Part shown: piece by piece, positions 20,639 to 24,102 of the stretch
How positions within the stretch are numbered: position 1 is the first letter of the stretch
How the letters are laid out: every line of letters begins with the position of its first letter
From: a virus
IMG/VR virus record: IMGVR_UViG_3300029267_001898
Location: 1 to 24,102 of that record
Direction: 5' to 3' (one strand)
Length of the DNA: 24,102 nt
Notes under the pieces: model-generated
What the model saw: only the letters and a program-made list of their open reading frames with translations
What the model was told of the DNA's origin: nothing
Databases searched by the model: none
Translations under genes and position numbers: made by a program

Positions 20639-23175
20639 GTTTCAATGATTATATTCAAGAGCCATCATCTGAGAAAATATCTCTGTGCTGGTTGCATCCA
20701 AGGCAAAGGATACTAGAGGGGTGGAACGGTGGAAGTGCTCCAACATATAGCTTTAGCGCTAATTATTATGTTCGTGGTGTTATTGTTGGCCAGGCCCAAC
20801 TTGTAGAAGCGTCAAGCTCTTCTTTGTCATCGGGAGAATTTTTCTTTGATGCGACAACAAAGATTTTATATGTCAGGCTGTTTGATGATACAAGCCCGGC
20901 TGACAGCTTCACAGTCGTTGAATATCGCCTTTTTTACTCAAATGCACCTAAGATATTGCCATTCGACCTTCAAAGCGGCAGAGAGGTAGAATACGAAGCC
21001 CTGATGAAGTCTGAAAGCAAGTTCTCTGCCGATCTTGACAGTGATGACCTAACTGGCATTTCATTGACTGGAAGCGGCAACGTGACTCTTGAGAATAATG
21101 ATGGAAATTTTGATGATATTTTTGAAAAATTATTCTGGGAGGGAACTGAAGCACAGATTTTTTCATATGGAGGCGGTGAAGCAAAGAGAATTTTCAAGGG
21201 ATTTATTGAAACAAAGAAATTTTCTCCAATTTCGGTTATCTTTAGAGTGGTTGACTTTGTTGACAAGCTGCGTGATGAAGTTCCATTGCCATATTTCTCA
21301 AGCATAGATGGTGACCTGTCGGCTTCCGTGCTTGGCCGGCCAAAAAGAAGGATTTATGGAAGGGCAGATGGCGTTAAAACCGTACATCTTGACCCATTGC
21401 TTGATGGTTTCAGCATGCAGGGAACATTTTCAGGAACTGCTGGAACAGCTACAATTAATGCTTCAGGGGCAAATATTTTAAATGAGCTTTCACCAGATGA
21501 CACTGTTTTTTACATAGATGGGAATGATGAAAAATTCTCATATTCTGTTCAAACAGTTGATATAAGTGGAAATTTTTTCACAATAACAGAAAATATTGAC
21601 AAAACATTTTCAGCGCAATCGCTAAAAAACTCTCCGTCAATTCCTTATAGAGGAAAAAATAGAATCTATCATGTTTCATCTCATGAATTAAGAGAGCCTA
21701 CGACGACCGTGGTAGATCCAATTCAGTTGAACAGAATAGAGGTAGCAAGTGTCGCCGATATGGAGTCTGGTGATTTTGTATTTTTTGGAAGCACAAGGAG
21801 GCAAATAAAGCGTATTTCTGGCAATATTTTAGTGCTAGAAACAAACCTTGATACTTCACCGGTCATTGGCTCAACAGTTTTTAAGTCATCAATTCAAAAA
21901 TGCTACATCGACAAGGAAGAGGCAATTTTAAACAGGGATTTCACCGTTCAAAATACAGGTGGAGAGTGTAAAATTGTTCTTGATGGCCTGGCTGAATTTA
22001 ATATCGTTAGGCCAAATGTTTTAACTGGTGCAAACCTTACGTTTACCAATGGATCAAAACTTGTTTCTGGGTCAGGAACAAGATTTAAAGAAGAAATAAA
22101 GCCTAGAGATTGGCTTCTACCTGTTGGTGAGAGCAATTATTATGAAGTTTTACAGGTAACAGATGATACCAATTTGGTGTTAAGACAAGATTATTCAGAT
22201 GTTACCGTAACAGCTCCAACAATAAGAAAAAGGCCAAATTACGCCAATGATGAAACGATTATTAGCGTAGATTGCCTTGGTAAAACAAAGAACAACTTAA
22301 AAACTGGAGAATGGATTAAGTATGGCCCTGAAATAGTAAGGGACTTGTTAGAGGAGTCTGGGTTAACAGTAAATACAGCAAGCTTTGACAGCGCAATAAC
22401 TGAAGTTCCTTATTTAATGTCTGTCTTGGTGCCAGCTGACTTCGGTTCAGATAGGCCAATAGTTAGAGATGTAATTGACCGGGTAAATGTTAGTATATTT
22501 GGAAGTCTTTATAATAATTTTGATTACGAAATAACATATTCCGTAATGACTCCAAATAAAGAGAATATCACAGAAACAATTTCAGATGCAGATGTTATTG
22601 ATTTTGACTTGTCATCATCAGGTAAAAACATAACAAAAACCATAACGTTTAATTATCGCCATTTTGACCATGATAGATTTACCGGGGAAATAGGAAGTGC
22701 ATCAAGCAGCATAGAAAATGAATATGTTTCAAATATTTCCAGCATAAACCGCGAAGAAATAGCTGATTTTTATGTCTATAATGATCTTGATGCTGAAATT
22801 CTAGGCTCTAGGCTGTCACTATTAAGAGAAACATCAAATTCTGTAATGAGGGTTTCAACCAAATTGGCGCTTATAAGAAAAAGCCTAAATACTCCATTGT
22901 TATTTAGCTTTGACCGGTTATTTAACAGGTATGGAACAGCTAATGATAAAAACAGGATTGGTTATATATCAAAAATAGCAAAAAATCACGAAGGGGTTGA
23001 TGTTGAAATAACTGACGTTAGCGGAATGATGAACAAAGTCGCTATAATAACAGAAGATACAGCATCAGATTTTCCATTGTCATCAGAAATAGAAAGATCG
23101 CTTAATGGATATATTACAGAAGATAATGGTATAATTACAAACAACGAAGAATATAGGACAAACTTAATAGGATAA
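20635..23175 (+). CDS. Large baseplate/tail tip protein, 846 aa
   Basis: The ATG overlaps the preceding stop (ATGA). The N-terminal third contains YVRGVIVGQAQLVEASSSSL, TKILYVRLFDDTSPADSF, GSGNVTLENNDGNFDDIFEK and AKRIFKGFIETKKFSPI, with the 'l.N.dG.fD.......w.g......' scheme of phage tail tip/baseplate hub proteins. Three or four beta-rich domains follow, including GSKLVSGSGTRFKEEIKPRD-type strands (two similar 'G.F...........d.v.i.......' units near residues 260-320 and 460-520), and a C-terminal part with SSIENEYVSNISSINREEIA, YNDLDAEILGSRL, and RIGYISKIAKNHEGVDVEIT. This suits the tail-tip hub to which fibres attach. I saw no enzyme motif. The fibre gene follows after 3 bases. Confidence 0.7.
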   Translation: MSFNDYIQEPSSEKISLCWLHPRQRILEGWNGGSAPTYSFSANYYVRGVIVGQAQLVEASSSSLSSGEFFFDATTKILYVRLFDDTSPADSFTVVEYRLFYSNAPKILPFDLQSGREVEYEALMKSESKFSADLDSDDLTGISLTGSGNVTLENNDGNFDDIFEKLFWEGTEAQIFSYGGGEAKRIFKGFIETKKFSPISVIFRVVDFVDKLRDEVPLPYFSSIDGDLSASVLGRPKRRIYGRADGVKTVHLDPLLDGFSMQGTFSGTAGTATINASGANILNELSPDDTVFYIDGNDEKFSYSVQTVDISGNFFTITENIDKTFSAQSLKNSPSIPYRGKNRIYHVSSHELREPTTTVVDPIQLNRIEVASVADMESGDFVFFGSTRRQIKRISGNILVLETNLDTSPVIGSTVFKSSIQKCYIDKEEAILNRDFTVQNTGGECKIVLDGLAEFNIVRPNVLTGANLTFTNGSKLVSGSGTRFKEEIKPRDWLLPVGESNYYEVLQVTDDTNLVLRQDYSDVTVTAPTIRKRPNYANDETIISVDCLGKTKNNLKTGEWIKYGPEIVRDLLEESGLTVNTASFDSAITEVPYLMSVLVPADFGSDRPIVRDVIDRVNVSIFGSLYNNFDYEITYSVMTPNKENITETISDADVIDFDLSSSGKNITKTITFNYRHFDHDRFTGEIGSASSSIENEYVSNISSINREEIADFYVYNDLDAEILGSRLSLLRETSNSVMRVSTKLALIRKSLNTPLLFSFDRLFNRYGTANDKNRIGYISKIAKNHEGVDVEITDVSGMMNKVAIITEDTASDFPLSSEIERSLNGYITEDNGIITNNEEYRTNLIG

Positions 23176-23178
23176 ACC

Positions 23179-24102
23179 ATGGCTTACGACTCAATAAACT
23201 CTACCAATGTTGCAGCTGGAAAACCAGTAACAACTGGATTAATGAACAAGGTTAGAACTAATTTTGATGATCATGAATCAAGAATAAACTCTGTTGAAAC
23301 TGGTGGCGGGGCAAAGACCGTTATTTTTAGCGAGGTTGTAAACCTTGAAACTGCAAGGGTTGGCGAAATAGTTTGGTCATTTTTGTCAGAAACAGAATTT
23401 CAAAAAAGATACGGAGCAGAGTGGAAGTTGATCAAGGGTCAATCTTTATCAGGAACAGACCTTGAATCATTTCTTGGCCCTACTGCACCAGATGCCAGAG
23501 GTGACTTTTTAAGGCTCAAGGACAACGGAAGGGGCAGAGATCCTCAAGGTGATTCAAGTATAGGAACTTCAAGAAGTGATATTTTAAAAAGTCACATGCA
23601 TTATGAGGAAACAACAACGTCTAACAGTACCGGATCATCAAGCGCTAGGTATGCAGATAATTCAGACAACTTTATTAATGCTGGAGCTGACGAGCCAATT
23701 ACATATGATGGTGATGGTGTACCAAAGACGGTAAAAAGAGGAAACAGAGTTCTTTATGGATCAAGTGAGACAGCGCCAAAGCATGTTCTTGTTAACGCAT
23801 TTACAAAGGAAAATGACACAATCATTGACTATACAAGAATATTTAGAGCACCAGCTGGAATAAATATTGTCTCAGCAACAATTTCAAGTTTAATTGCAGG
23901 TACTAGCGGAAACTTGGAGGTTGATATACTGAAAGGGTCAACGCTTGGAACGATGGCAACAATGCTGAACAGTAATATTTCGCTAGGGTTTGCTGCCGGT
24001 AATTACGCAACAAGCTCTGAAGGTGATTTTGCTGTTAACACACTGGCCCAAAATGATTTTTTAAGGGTTGATATTAAATCGACACAAGTAAATCAGAGTG
24101 AA
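23179..24102 (+). CDS. Tail fibre with collar-like domain, 5' part (cut by right edge)
   Basis: ATG 23179 opens 3 bases after the preceding stop, and the frame is open to the right edge, 308 codons. It begins MAYDSINSTNVAAGKPVTTG with a short helical segment (LMNKVRTNFDDHESRINSVE) typical of a trimer-forming fibre base. From about residue 65 comes VGEIVWSFLSETEFQKRYGA, KLIKGQSLSG, APDARGDFLRLKDNGRG and SDILKSHMHYEE: 'GeI..s......f....G..W....Gq.l.g...........PD.RG.FlR..D.G.g.......g....D....H.H' is the phage tail collar domain. Then a region with SLIAGTSGNLEVDILKGS, which looks like a beta sandwich. It would bind host receptors at the tail tip. The C-terminus, which should hold the receptor-binding part, is not in the window. 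Confidence 0.8.
   Translation, partial: MAYDSINSTNVAAGKPVTTGLMNKVRTNFDDHESRINSVETGGGAKTVIFSEVVNLETARVGEIVWSFLSETEFQKRYGAEWKLIKGQSLSGTDLESFLGPTAPDARGDFLRLKDNGRGRDPQGDSSIGTSRSDILKSHMHYEETTTSNSTGSSSARYADNSDNFINAGADEPITYDGDGVPKTVKRGNRVLYGSSETAPKHVLVNAFTKENDTIIDYTRIFRAPAGINIVSATISSLIAGTSGNLEVDILKGSTLGTMATMLNSNISLGFAAGNYATSSEGDFAVNTLAQNDFLRVDIKSTQVNQSE

Noticed and set aside
1-24102. CRISPR arrays, tRNA genes, insertion sequences, integrase and attachment sites
   Set aside because: No regularly spaced repeats, cloverleaf-like sequences, transposase or recombinase patterns or long direct repeats were noticed on reading.

Overview
The window is a stretch of a tailed double-stranded DNA phage (or prophage) genome. 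Every gene that can be supported lies on the + strand, packed head to tail with many ATGA or TGATG stop/start overlaps. The order is the classic late-gene order of a long-tailed (siphovirus-type) phage: large terminase, portal, scaffold, major capsid, decoration proteins, connectors, tail terminator, tail tube, tail assembly chaperones with a frameshift, tape measure, distal tail/baseplate proteins and a tail fibre cut by the right edge. The DNA is moderately A+T rich. Sec-type signal peptides and a lipobox-like N-terminus, plus the families seen, fit a Gram-negative host, but the host cannot be named from the sequence. No tRNA, CRISPR array, insertion sequence, integrase or attachment site was seen.

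Region 1 (1-1955) is a small-gene accessory block just upstream of the terminase. It holds the end of a protein with an Acb2/Tad1-type hairpin domain (candidate cyclic-nucleotide sponge against CBASS/Thoeris defence), two small unknowns, a compact glycerophosphodiester phosphodiesterase-like protein, a 53-residue lipobox-bearing membrane peptide, a small unknown, and a CsrA-like RNA-binding protein whose GTG start is set by a good Shine-Dalgarno. No small terminase was recognised.

Region 2 (1948-7813) is packaging and head: TerL, portal, a gp10-like protein whose 5' end is dual-coded with the portal C-terminus, scaffold-like protein, major capsid protein, a small conserved protein and a decoration-like protein, closed by a rho-independent terminator.

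Region 3 (7838-11993) is a less ordinary insert: three successive small beta-rich proteins with related C-termini, then a large virion-like protein that carries a Sec signal peptide, a second signal-peptide protein, a permuted NlpC/P60 (YiiX-like) enzyme and a holin/XhlA-like membrane protein. The last two look like a lysis pair inside the structural operon.

Region 4 (12001-24102) is connector and tail: a connector-like protein with an EF-hand-like loop, a lysine-rich protein ending in a WVTINGR motif, tail terminator, tail tube with an inserted domain, a second terminator, tail chaperones joined by a predicted -1 ribosomal frameshift at nine A's with a downstream hairpin, a 1165-residue tape measure protein, two distal tail/baseplate proteins and a collar-domain fibre.

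There is no gene-free stretch longer than about 70 bases. Assignments rest on motifs, order and general resemblance, without database searches.
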